Below the pieces are notes generated by a model. That model ran no database searches and was not told the origin of the DNA. It worked only from the letters and a program-made list of their open reading frames with translations. This document shows, in pieces, positions 54,109 to 64,000 of a stretch of 64,000 nt of DNA. This stretch comes from Bugulina stolonifera (taxonomy: Eukaryota; Bryozoa; Gymnolaemata; Cheilostomatida; Bugulidae). Position numbers and translations under genes: made by a program. The first letter of the stretch is position 1. Each line of letters begins with the position of its first letter. The stretch is from assembly GCA_935421135.1 (NCBI GenBank), contig OW285194.1, positions 15,523,376-15,587,375 of the forward strand. Reading direction: 5' to 3'.

Positions 54109-57100
54109 ATGCCGACTGCAGGTGAACATAACTCCGTACACACAGCAGTTATATACCGGTATAATAGACATCTGGATGGTAGGTACAGGAAACAGGAGAA
54201 CTCTCTCAGGTTATTACAGCGAGCATGGGAAACAGAAATCAACCAATCACTGATTGAGTATAAGAATGTGGGCAGACAGGTAGAGGAAGTGAGAAATACT
54301 CTGCACATGCTCGGTGAGTTATACATGCAGTGGTCAAAGTTGGGGGGGTCGTGGGGGACGCAGTCCCTCTACCGCAAATTTCAGGGAGTCCTTCAGACTG
54401 ATAGACCCCCTACAGATTACTATTATAATAATAATACTAATTGGACCATATTTTACCCTAAGATCTTGGACCATATTTTAACCTGAAGTTTTTGGATTTT
54501 GCACCATTTAGGTGTCTAGTTTTGATAAATTTTTCAATTTTCGAGAGGGCGCCCCTCCCGGACACTCTCCTCGAGCCCTCAAGTGATTATGTCTGCTACC
54601 CTAGAGACCCTCCACCTCTTTTCTTAGACTTTAACCACTGTATACATGTACAAATGTTATAGTTAATCAGAGTGTATCCTTGTATGTCATAGCCTGTGCA
54701 TTTGCAAGGCAACTGCTTGACTAGGCAAATTATAAGCTGATGAATGACAGAACTAGTGACTAGATGTCAGTAGAATATGGACACGATGAGTTCTTGATTA
54801 TAAATTTAAAAGAAACAAGAAAGGACAACTTCAATTTATAATCAACGGTGATGTTGATTGAGTGGCATGTATGGTTGTTACTGTAGCTACAGCACATATT
54901 ACATGTTGACAGACATACAGCTACAGTACATATTACATGTTGACAGACATACAGCTACAGCACATATTACATGTTGACAGACATACAGCTACAGTACATA
55001 TTACATGTTGACAGACGTACACACCAAAGTACTGCATGTAGGCATAACATACACTACATGATTTACCAATCCCCACAATGTATCATTTGCTATACAATAC
55101 ATCGACAGGTAAAGTGAGCTCATATACTAAAGTTAAAGCACATAAAAGTAACTTGGCTCATGTCGGAGACAGCAGGTTAGCTAAGAGTAAGGTGCATGTA
55201 GAGAGAGATTCATCTCTACCTGTGGCCAGGTGAGTGTAACATTGCTATCACTAGCAGTCACATCCATAGCTACTGTATAATAACCATTAATCAATATCAG
55301 TGGTAAATTGTAAACAATTCATACTGTTACCAAGATAATTACTCCTAACTTTATTCCAATACCACACTTACATTACTATATGTTACATATTATGTAGATC
55401 ACATGTATATTTCATGTCATTAATTGTAATGGGCTGTCCATTACTACATTATATCATCTGAACATCAAGTCATAATATATAACCATGGGCACTCATTAGC
55501 TATTAACCATAATAAGAAGTTGTCATCTCTCTTCAGTTTCTCTTGGAGAGATGAAATTGAGAGAGGACAACCTCCTATTATAATCAATGGCTTGCAAATG
55601 CCCATCGATGCATAAGACATTATACTTGCATGGAGTATAGATTGGGAGTAACAAGAACTGTGGGAGATAACTCCAATGTACAGAGTGAACCAACAGATTT
55701 GTTGCTACCTATTATAGAACATAGACAAGCTCCTATGGCTTACAGAGGGGAGAAAACTACTAAACTAACTCTACCACCTTGTCTGTATACCGTGAGTTTA
55801 ATAAAAGTAAGAATTAGTATAATGTAATGCAATTTGAAATGTACAAGTTGTGCTTCTCATGTATCAGAATGTATTAATGAACTAGAATATACAATGTAAT
55901 TCAGTAATGTATTATATTTAACATAATATATTGTGTCAGTGTAATGATCAAACAGTAGATATAAAATATACATAGTTGTGATTGCCATGGTGACAATACA
56001 CACATTACAATACACATCAACTCCATTGCATAATATTTCCTTACCGAGTTAGACCATAGATACTGTGTTATTATTCATGTACTAACGTAATTTTGAACTA
56101 GGTTTAGGTATATTCATCCAAACATACATGTACAACAATACCGTGTACATGCAATGATACCGTGTACATGCAACGATACCGTGTACATATTTGCAGGCTT
56201 GTGAATTGATTTGTACAGTGTCCCCCTTCTGTAACTTTGTGATTATATAGACATTTTCATCTACAATTCTGACTCCATAATGTATGAGTGTAGTGTAGTA
56301 GTGTAGTACATGGGGTTACCAACTATGCAGCCAATACAATACCTTGTGTCTCTGTAGAAAGAGAGATGGAAGTGTAACAGTTTCCCCTGTGTCCAACCAC
56401 AGACCTACACATCTCTGGGATACAGACTCCTACCTTCCAATAACTTGTATCAGATAGATATAACAAGAAGAGATCAACTCCATACCCCCATTTGGAATAC
56501 TCCTCAGAGTGACACCTGGACCAGGTTAGTAAGCTTATGTTGTCCTCACCAATGAATCGTCATTATTCTGATATAAAGTCAGTGACCTGAAGTAAGTTCA
56601 GTGACCTGAAGTAAGTTCAGTGACCTGAAGTAAGTTCAGTGACCTGAAGTAAGGTTAATGACCTAAAGTAAGGTCAGTGACCTGAAGTGAGTTCAGTGAC
56701 CTGAAGTAAGGTTAATGATCTGAAGTAAGTTCAGTGACCTGAAGTAATGTCAGTGACCAGAAGTAAGTCCAGTGACCTGAAGTAAGTCCAGTGACCTGAA
56801 GTAAGGTCAGTGACCAGAAGTAAGTTCAGTGGCCTGATGTAATGTCAGTGGCTAATGTAGGCCATCGACAGTGGCCAAGTTCAGTTTATTTAATAACTCT
56901 AATTGTTTGAAAGGAAGAGTATTCATTGTTTTTTATACTAATGTTTTGTAAAATCAGTAATTGATGGTCTCCAGTGTTATTAATATAAGTTTGATGTAGG
57001 TTTTAAAGTCTAATCCCAAAGCAATATAATATTTTATTGCTTTGGGATGTTTATTAAATAATAGTAAACATGACTGCAAAGTTGTCTTTCCATCTCAGTA

Positions 57101-57344
57101 ATCAACACTGAATTGCACTGCTGCTACTTTGTTGCACAGACTGAGGTCCATCAGAAGGCCATTGGGATCTCAGGCTGAGGATAGAATATACTCCAGAGAG
57201 TTATTTCTAAACCACATGTTTGCTGAGAGGAGGAAAAGATATGCTAGACTAAAGATAGCTGACCAGGACACCATGTATGGCCAAACCCTACCAATCCATA
57301 AACTCAGAAAGTTAAAGACTCAGAGGAGATTAGCTACACTTTAG
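54109..57344 (+). CDS. Unrecognised 282-aa protein, five exons
   Basis: Exons are 54109-54313, 55109-55229, 55641-55791, 56358-56524 and 57140-57344. They total 849 nt with all phases compatible and good GTGAGT/GTTAGT donors; the exon 3 acceptor is weak. I do not recognise the family. Residues about 20-68 are predicted helical and charged (RYRKQENSLRLLQRAWETEI, then a VGRQVEEVRNTL heptad pattern), which suggests a coiled coil. The middle is low in pattern. The last exon is strongly basic and Arg/Lys-rich (ERRKRYARLK, HKLRKLKTQRRL). There is no signal peptide or membrane segment. The start ATG at 54109 is the first in frame with the coiled-coil exon; an upstream untranslated exon is possible. 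A hAT MITE sits 14 bases after the exon 1 donor. A cytoskeletal or ciliary role would be a guess. Confidence 0.75.
54328..54640. mobile_element. hAT-type MITE in intron 1 of the orphan gene (313 bp)
   Basis: Ends CAGTGGTCAAAGTTG and GACTTTAACCACTG are flanked by the perfect 8-bp duplication TATACATG (54320-54327 and 54641-54648). There is a G-rich block near the left end and no coding frame. Confidence 0.88.
54888..55020. repeat. About 34-bp tandem repeat, four copies
   Basis: The unit contains CTACAGCACATATTACATGT followed by TGACAGACATACAG. It lies in intron 1 of the orphan gene. Confidence 0.9.
56578..56850. repeat. 19-bp tandem repeat, intron 4 of the orphan gene
   Basis: About 14 copies of AGTGACCTGAAGTAAGTTC and variants. 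Confidence 0.9.
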
Positions 57345-57395
57345 TCTTGACTAGTAGCAGTGTGTCAGTGTCTGTTATGACTGTGTTTAACTAAC

Positions 57396-57401
57396 AATAA
57401 A
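57396..57401 (+). terminator. Polyadenylation signal of the orphan gene
   Basis: AATAAA lies 52 bases after the stop codon, supporting 57344 as the true end of the gene. Confidence 0.65.
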
Positions 57402-58214
57402 CCTGTCAGATATTGAGAGTGACTATGTATGAAGAGCTATGGCTTATGGGTGATGTGTATCAGCATGCAACATAGCTCACTTACATGACTGTAGTCTCTG
57501 TCATGTTCAGATTGATTAGTTATTGCAACACGCAGCCATTACAGTGAAAATTACCTGATAGAATTAGGTAAGTGGATAATATGATTGAGTTATCCTACAC
57601 TAGCCATAAAGAATAACATGGCATAGAGGATAAACAGGAGAGTAATGTGAATGGCAAAAACAAAAGAGATCCACTGCACTGCCTGTTATATTTGATGACA
57701 ATAAGAATAAATAATGTAAATAACATAATGTAATACAGCAGCATGAACACTGCTGCAGTTAGAGTTGTTTTCTCTCATTGACAAAAATCTTATGGAGTTG
57801 TCTTATTAATACAAAGCAGCGTGTTAAAGAAAACACGTCGAAATTATAGTCAGCGATCGCTTGGCCATTTTCGACATTTCGCGTGTTTTTCCGGTTTGAT
57901 GAACTAAAGTTTTTCCCTGAAGACTTTTTAGTAGTTTTGTTTATTGTTATCCTTACATATATATAATATATTATAGCCACTCGCTCTTAGTGGAATTATA
58001 TTAGTACATAGAGATAGTATAGTATATAAGTTTATTAACTTGTTGGGTGTAGCTGGAAGTTCAAGTTGCTCAACAATTTTGACCTTGAGAGCCAGTCTTA
58101 TTCATCTATTCACTATCCTATGGCTATTTGTTTTAATTTTCATAGGCTGAATGGCCAGTATGGATATTAAGTATTATTATTATTATTATTATAAAATAGT
58201 AATTAATTATACCG
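57402..58214. other. Intergenic, nothing recognised
   Basis: AT-rich DNA between the orphan gene and the next candidate, with a (TAT)n stretch near 58170-58190 and no supported exon. Confidence 0.4.
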
Positions 58215-58260
58215 TTGTTATTATATTATGTTGTGATATTGGAACTCATCCAAAACAGTA

Positions 58261-58529
58261 GGTGTCTTCGCGACCTCTTGGACGGACCCGGGTCGCAAAT
58301 AAAATTTACAAGATGGCCGTCCGACCAAGGCCAGAAGGGCTATTGGCCTAGGATTTTGCTTGGCCGGACAAAACCATCCCTAGCTCATCGGCACACCTGA
58401 TTTCTTCGCGCGGAAATGAGGATTTTGCTTTTGGCCCAGGCCGGTGTGTTCGCGACCCTGTGACGGATGTGTGCCGGAAAATATTTTTGTAAATCGGCCT
58501 GGGTCTAACGTTCAGGTCGCGAAGACACC
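58261..58529. mobile_element. TA-flanked MITE with GGTGTCTTCGCGACCT termini (269 bp)
   Basis: Perfect 16-bp terminal inverted repeats GGTGTCTTCGCGACCT are flanked by TA on both sides (58259-58260 and 58530-58531). The interior is GC-richer and has a second pair of related words (TTCGCGACCCTGTGACGGA). The TA duplication suggests Tc1/mariner or another TA-targeting superfamily. Confidence 0.82.
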
Positions 58530-58531
58530 TA

Positions 58532-58839
58532 GTGCCATACGGTTTATAGCGAACCTAAGGGGGCGTACTGACAGTGTATCGGAGGCGAGAGATCAGTTAG
58601 AGATCCGGACCCTAGAAAATAGAAGAAAAAACCACCGGCTGTGTCTACTGACCAGGATTCTTCAGAATGAAGAACAACATCGCACTCTATCTAGAGCATA
58701 TGACAATATTATGGGTGACAGAGAGATGGTTACAATGACCACTAGAGCAGCTGCTAGAGGAGAGCCAACCTCAATATCAGCCAAAAGATGTATCTACCAT
58801 TCTAGTTTCCTGCCACGAACAATTTGTGAGATGAGATGA
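58532..58839 (+). CDS. Orphan coding segment, possibly interrupted by a MITE
   Basis: The open frame ends at TGA 58837-58839 and encodes a charged, probably helical stretch (SEARDQLEIRTLENRRKNHR, ILQNEEQHRTLSRAYDN). The frame runs back into the MITE at 58261-58529. Without that insertion, the frame to the left (58215-58260, read as VVILELIQN) would be in register with this one, so the MITE may have landed in an exon. Alternatively CAG at 58256-58258 was an acceptor. The family is not recognised. There is no clear start or AATAAA, and it may be a last exon or a dying gene. Confidence 0.4.
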
Positions 58840-59234
58840 GAAATCAACCTCAAATCTTAAACAGTGATATGCTGTAAAAAATAGCAGACCCTAACCTAAA
58901 AAATAGTTAAAACTAGAGGCTCCCTTATAGGTTTAAATGAAATTGCTGGTGGAGTCCTACCTCATCTGAGGTAAATTCTGAGATAAATTAATGGTAAATT
59001 ATAGTAGTGTCTAGAGATAGCCTAAGAAGCTATAACTAAAATTGGGGGTTTGGTATGTCAGTTATAACATTTAATTGGCGCCAAAGTGCTTAGGACTCAC
59101 CAGCTGTACGTAGTATGTAGTGGCAGTACGCTGTGTGTAGGTCCTTTCGTTAGCACCTTGATCTCCAATGTAGTTAGCTGTGTGGCGTACGTTCTGGTTC
59201 TGTGGTCTAGGATGTGGCGGTGTCGACTCTATTC
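58840..59234 (-). other. Possible minus-strand exon next to a hAT insertion
   Basis: On the minus strand, about 59224-59101 is open (TPPHPRPQNQNVRHTANYIG and on to TYYVQL) and ends at a GTGAGT donor. The right side is cut by the hAT element at 59235, and no partner exons were found. The rest, 58840-59100, shows nothing. Confidence 0.3.
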
Positions 59235-59877
59235 CAGACATGGGCACTCGAGTCATTTTACTCGACTCAAGTTAACTCGAGCAACAGCTTTTCATTACTT
59301 TTAATTGATTTGTGCTTTTGTATTGTGTGAAAGCTGGGAATTGACTTTTACTTCTACTCTCTTACAAAGCATGATGCTTGACTCTTACTTTACTCTAATC
59401 TTTCAGCTATCAATGATAACTCTATTGGTTTGGTGTGATTATGTAATAAGTCTTGTCCACCAGATAGAGAAGCTGAGAGGCTTATAGATAAACAGACCTA
59501 CCATTATAATAAGTGCAAATTTGAAATAGCCTTTGTTCCTCAGAACTACTTTAACTGACAGAAAATCAGTTCTAACACTAAGTATTACCTATTGTGTGTT
59601 GTTACACTTGTATACATCAGAAATTTGTGTTCTACAAAATTCCCATTGGTATTCTCTTTGACATACCGCTGTACTTTTGACTCTACTCTGACTCTAGCAT
59701 TTTGGCACTAGTTGCTTGACTCTTACTTTACTTTTCAAAATGGCTGTTTATTTACTCTTACTATACTTTTGACTTGCTTCATCCGATGAGTTGACTCTAA
59801 ATTACTTTTTATCAATTGGGAATGTATACTTTTACTTGACTCTTGACTTGAGTATTTGTCTGCTTGGCACATGTCTG
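59235..59877. mobile_element. hAT-type non-autonomous element (643 bp)
   Basis: Starts CAGACATGGGCA, ends TGGCACATGTCTG, and is flanked by the perfect 8-bp duplication CTCTATTC (59227-59234 and 59878-59885). Sub-terminal regions repeat ACTCGAGTC / ACTTGACTC words many times in both orientations, as hAT transposase-binding regions often do. There is no coding frame. Confidence 0.88.
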
Positions 59878-59885
59878 CTCTATTC

Positions 59886-61686
59886 CGAGGTCTACAACGA
59901 GATAGTTGTTGCTGTTTGGTTTTCTATTTTGTAGTTTTGTGTTTTTCACTAGTTTATACATTTCAATGATAGGTATGTGTAACGTCTATGTCATCGTCCA
60001 CTCTTGTCACTGTGTGACTATATATCTACATGTATGTCGACAGTCTATACTGCATGTCTCTTCTGGCCTCATTCTTACAGTCTACTCTAGGTAGGTATCT
60101 ATCTATCTCTCTACTGAGACTACTACACAATGTAGGTACTCCACTCCTATATATACCTGCCCTATTTACAGTCAGCCAATCAATTTTAGTCAGGAGTTAT
60201 ATTCTCTCAAGTGCGCAAGAGTGTCCAACTCTTAAATATACTAATTGTCACTATTTACATGCAACAAGTCAACATGGATGAGTACTGATCCTTCATCGTG
60301 AGAACTTACATCAATGACGGCATTACGCTAGACCGCCTAGGGGGCATAAGGGCGTGCCTCAATTTTTGGATGAAAGGGCTAGAACACCATCCCATGGGTA
60401 GCGCATTTGGTTTCAGAGTGGGTGCAAGTACCCATGAAGTATTTCAGCATTAGTTGTGTTGGTCCTCTGCTTATGCTCATTCGTTTTTAAGGTTCTGTAT
60501 TCGTGTTGTACGGGGTAGAAAACTGTTATGAAAACAGTTGCCAGTTGCTCCAATAGACCGCAGTTCGTTTCTAAACTATGATCTAGTCTGAAATGTTGTC
60601 TGAGATTGATCCATGATTTCATCATGTGATGCTCAGATAGCAGGATGGGCTTCTCCTCTTGACAGTATATCCAGCAGAAAGGAGGGTAACAGACTCCATT
60701 ATTACATAAGATAATAATTATATTTATAGGCTATTATATATATTATAAAAACACGATTTAGATAAAAATATATTTATCACTACAATGCTACTGTAGTCGC
60801 TGTGCTGAGTGTCATACCCATGGAAGATGAAACCACATGATTGCTTGATTTAGGTTTTCTATTTTGTTGTAATAATAATAAACTTATGTGATTATTATAT
60901 TTTGTTATATATTAGATTATATTTTCTGTAAATATTATGATGTGTACCATGTACACCATTAGTTAATGATTAACCATATTCTTATGCTGAGTTTATTAAT
61001 AGACGACAACAAGCACCTAACAACAGCTAAAAGACAAACAATTGCTGCTACTTATATAACTTTGATATTCGTCGGTCAATATGACTAAGAAAAATGAGGT
61101 AATCAAAGATAAGATATGTAATATGGGTAAAATCAGACAAGTATACAAGGCTAAAGGACTATAACCGCACTAAACCACGCCGCCTGTCTAATGCAGAAAT
61201 GAACATGTTAAAAGTATGGTTAGTTACATATGATTACTCTACAGTTCGGATATAATTTGAGACAATGGTATTATATAAGGCTGTGTTTATGTACATGGAC
61301 TGACTCAGTTGTACAGGTTATACATAGACTTACGCTGTATCTGTAAAACTGTACTTAAAGGTTTGAATATTGCTCACTTTTAGCGTCATCACATTGGCTG
61401 AAATAAGTACGTTTTTTATTTTAATTCCTTATATTTCGAAATTAGTCCTAACATCATTTTCAGAGGAAATTCAACTTTCTCTGATGATGATTCTAGGACT
61501 ATTACCAAAATATAAACAAATAATAAAATATAACACCATAATTTGTCTTCTAGTTTCACTAATGAAAGTTACACTACCAGGAATGCACAACAGATTTGTT
61601 AGCCATTTCGTATTATTTAGCCTTAAAATATGAGAATGATATAAAATGTTTTCTTTCAGTGACTTGACTGTGATTGGAGGGCTGTT
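59886..61686. other. Intergenic, no supported gene
   Basis: No exon was established. Near 61081-61180 a short frame starts MTKKNEVIKDKICNMGK and, after a one-base shift, continues NRTKPRRLSNAEMNML. It may be a small gene or transposase remnant, but too little is left to classify. Confidence 0.35.
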
Positions 61687-64000
61687 ATGGGGTCCGGTGG
61701 TTGTAGCTCAGTGATAAAGAGCACCTGTCACTATCTGACGTGTGGAGGAGGTCAATACACTGTGAGATTTGTACATACAATTTTCTGTCTAGGCATTCCA
61801 TCTACTCTTATAGCTAATGAGCGTAGTGGTAAGTCACAATCACTATACTACACTACACTATACTATACTATACACTATTACTACTATACTGTACTATGCT
61901 ATGCTATACTACACTATTACTACTATACTGTACTATGCTATGCTATACTACACTATTACTACTATACTGTACTATGCTATGCTATACTACACTATTACTA
62001 CTATACTGTACTATGCTATGCTATACTACACTATTACTACTATACTGTACTATGCTATGCTATACTACACTATTACTACTATACTGTACTATGCTATGCT
62101 ATACTACACTATTACTATTATACTATACTGTACTATGCTATGCTATACTACACTATGCACTATGCAACACTATACTATACACTAATACTGCTATTACTAC
62201 AGTATACTGTACTATGCTGTGTTATACCATGCTACACTATTTACATATTATACTATTACTACACATCCGTTCAATTCACATACCCTGAAAGGAAATTTAG
62301 GCCTATACGTACTTTGTATATACTTGTAGACCTACACGATTGGCTGGTGCTCCACAATGGTTCATATATATTTGGATTTCTCTATTTGGGTTTGCTACTG
62401 GCGTCCCTCATATTCTATTACTCTGCCTGTCTAACAGACCCAGGCTATGTTAGTCAACAGACACTGTTATCCTTAGCCAATGAGGAGGTAAGGTAGTTTG
62501 TATAACAGTGTATAACAGTGTATAACAGTGTATAACAGTGTATAACAGTGTATAACAGTGTATAACAGTGTATAACAGTGTATAACAGTGTATAACAGTG
62601 TAACCACCATTACTAGGATGACTGAATTAATGTCATGGCAGAACTAGTGTATAACCGGTAGCCCATAGCTACACTATGTATTGTAGTAATGATATACACT
62701 ACTTCTAATGTTTGATTCATAGCTAACTTCCAATCTCTACACCGTAGCCACTACACTGTAATCACTACGCTGTAACCACTACACTGTAATCACTACACTG
62801 TAATCACTACGCTATAACCACTACACTGTAACCACTACACTGTAACCACTACACTGTAACCACTACGCTGTAACCACTACACTGTAACCACTACACTGTA
62901 ACCACTACTGTAGCTACTCTTACAGGATGAAGATGAACTATTTATACAGAGGGTTAACAATGGACATGGATACTCATCCCTTCAGACGTCTGATACGTCT
63001 CTATCAACCAATCAAGGTGCAGCTAACAATCATTTAGCCAATGAAAATGCCAGCAACTCAGCAGCAGTGATAGACACAGGTGATATTACTGTAAGTCAGT
63101 ACAATAGATAGATTCTACTAGCTACAGCTGACACATTTGTACACTGAAGTTATTCCTTGTTATATGTTAACATAAAATATGTTTCAAAGAATATATTTCT
63201 TAAATTCTCTCTCGCTCGTCAAACATACATGAAGCACACAATCGGGTACAGTGTTGGGTATAGTGTAGTGCACAGTGCAAGGTACACTACAGTACTGTAT
63301 AAGGTAAAGCTGTGACATTTACTCTGTACTCCCCTTTTACAGAGGAATTATGATGGTAAGACTACACAAAGTAATGGAATAACTGACAGTCTAATAAATA
63401 GGTCACCCAATGAGAATGCAGCAGGACAAACAAGGTCAGAAAATAGTCAGCAGGATGGTGATGATACAAGGATTTGTCGTATCTGTAATATACAAGTGAG
63501 TACAGAGACACCAGACTTTCCTGAATAGTAGTCTGTGTTTATCAAGCTGAAATAAAATACTAGTTTAGTGTCACATTGGTCGTTGTTCAAATGGACTTCC
63601 ATTTGAACGTCTGGAGTGGACAGGTAAATCAATTGGTAAAAGAATTGACATATCATTGGATTAATTAATGACCTATATCATATCTGTAATCGTACCCTTT
63701 AGAGTATCTACCACCTGCTATATAGGTCACACTTGCCTATTAATTACTGCTATATAGGACACACTCGCCCATTTCCTATTTTCTTCCGGATAGCTATAGC
63801 TATATAACTGACGTATAGCCATACTGTTGCTAATAATGAACTACTCTATTCCAGCAACCTCTGAGAAGCAGGCACTGTACAGATTGTAAGAGATGTGTAC
63901 TTAAGTATGATCACCACTGTCCATGGCTGTCCACTTGTGTAGGAGAGAATAACCACAAGTATTTCTGGTTATTTCTCCTATTTATAAACATAGTCATCGT
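61687..64000 (+). CDS. DHHC palmitoyltransferase, ZDHHC12-like (5' part, runs off window)
   Basis: Exons are 61687-61828, 62330-62487, 62926-63090, 63343-63495 and 63855 to the window end. Phases are compatible throughout. The protein is a membrane S-acyltransferase that moves palmitate onto cysteines of target proteins, usually at the Golgi or ER. Visible parts are a first TM helix ([17 protein letters not shown]), a second TM ([20 protein letters not shown]) followed by the family's TDPGYV, and a low-complexity Ser/Asn/Asp insert (exons 3-4) absent from short vertebrate ZDHHC12. Then come the Cys-rich zinc region [20 protein letters not shown] and the catalytic [17 protein letters not shown], and the start of TM3. 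The ATG at 61687 lies in tRNA-like sequence, so the true N-terminus is uncertain. Confidence 0.88.
61845..62165. repeat. 39-bp minisatellite, ZDHHC intron 1
   Basis: About seven copies of TATACTACACTATTACTACT plus ATACTGTACTATGCTATGC. The period is divisible by three and open in all three plus-strand frames. Confidence 0.95.
62495..62602. repeat. 11-bp tandem repeat after the ZDHHC exon 2 donor
   Basis: About ten copies of TGTATAACAG(T), starting about 8 bases into the intron. Confidence 0.92.
62743..62910. repeat. 15-bp tandem repeat before ZDHHC exon 3
   Basis: About 11 copies of CCACTACACTGTAAT or -AAC variants, ending close to the acceptor at 62925. Confidence 0.92.

Noticed and set aside
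61700..61765. Functional tRNA gene
   Set aside because: The A-box is good, but the B-box is poor and no acceptor or anticodon stem pairs.
61687..62496. Single 269-residue gene reading straight through
   Set aside because: The middle is a 39-bp satellite bounded by a good donor (61829) and acceptor (62329). Splicing gives the conserved TM1-TM2 layout of DHHC enzymes.

Overview
This is a window of animal nuclear DNA. The genes have many short exons with GT-AG introns, the flanks are AT-rich, and the protein families are metazoan: a PP1-beta phosphatase, a DHHC palmitoyltransferase, a D8C/VWD/EGF membrane protein, a very large C2H2 zinc-finger protein, and an ankyrin-caspase fusion. Compact genes, satellite-filled introns and domain-shuffled caspase and ankyrin genes point to an early-branching invertebrate. 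A sponge is my best guess, but that is inference, not proof.

Layout from left to right. 1-665: 3' part of a dead non-LTR reverse transcriptase. 733-870: a small hAT-type MITE. 2357-10436 (+): a complete eight-exon PP1 catalytic subunit gene of the beta type; its second intron holds about 2.7 kb of minisatellite. 10450-13886: a Tc1-like element with very long inverted arms, several satellites and a PIF/Harbinger-type MITE. 17856-25589 (+): a 2577-codon open reading frame in one exon with about 35 C2H2 fingers. 27754-39883 (+): a 23-exon type I membrane protein (signal peptide, D8C-like, VWD, EGF, furin-type site, TM), with an antisense hammerhead ribozyme in intron 1. 40623-47949 (-): a seven-exon gene joining about 1000 residues of ankyrin repeats to a caspase domain, convergent with the previous gene. 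48-54 kb: gene-poor DNA with satellites, hAT-like elements and two 16-bp palindromes that each sit between perfect 8-bp duplications. 54109-57344 (+): an unrecognised five-exon gene of 282 residues. 58.2-60 kb: a possible second orphan gene cut by a TA-flanked MITE, then a hAT-type insertion. 61687-64000 (+): the first five exons of a ZDHHC12-like palmitoyltransferase, running off the window.

For the four multi-exon genes complete in the window I joined exons by hand at GT-AG sites. Each summed to a multiple of three ending at a stop (PP1 996 nt, VWD gene 3099 nt, ankyrin-caspase 4752 nt, orphan gene 849 nt), which supports the models strongly.

No operon or pathway links the genes. The unusual features are the ankyrin-caspase fusion, the complete type I hammerhead, the 16-bp palindromes with hAT-like target duplications, and a recurring pattern in which intronic minisatellites are built from splice sites and so multiply the donor or acceptor up to about 19 times.
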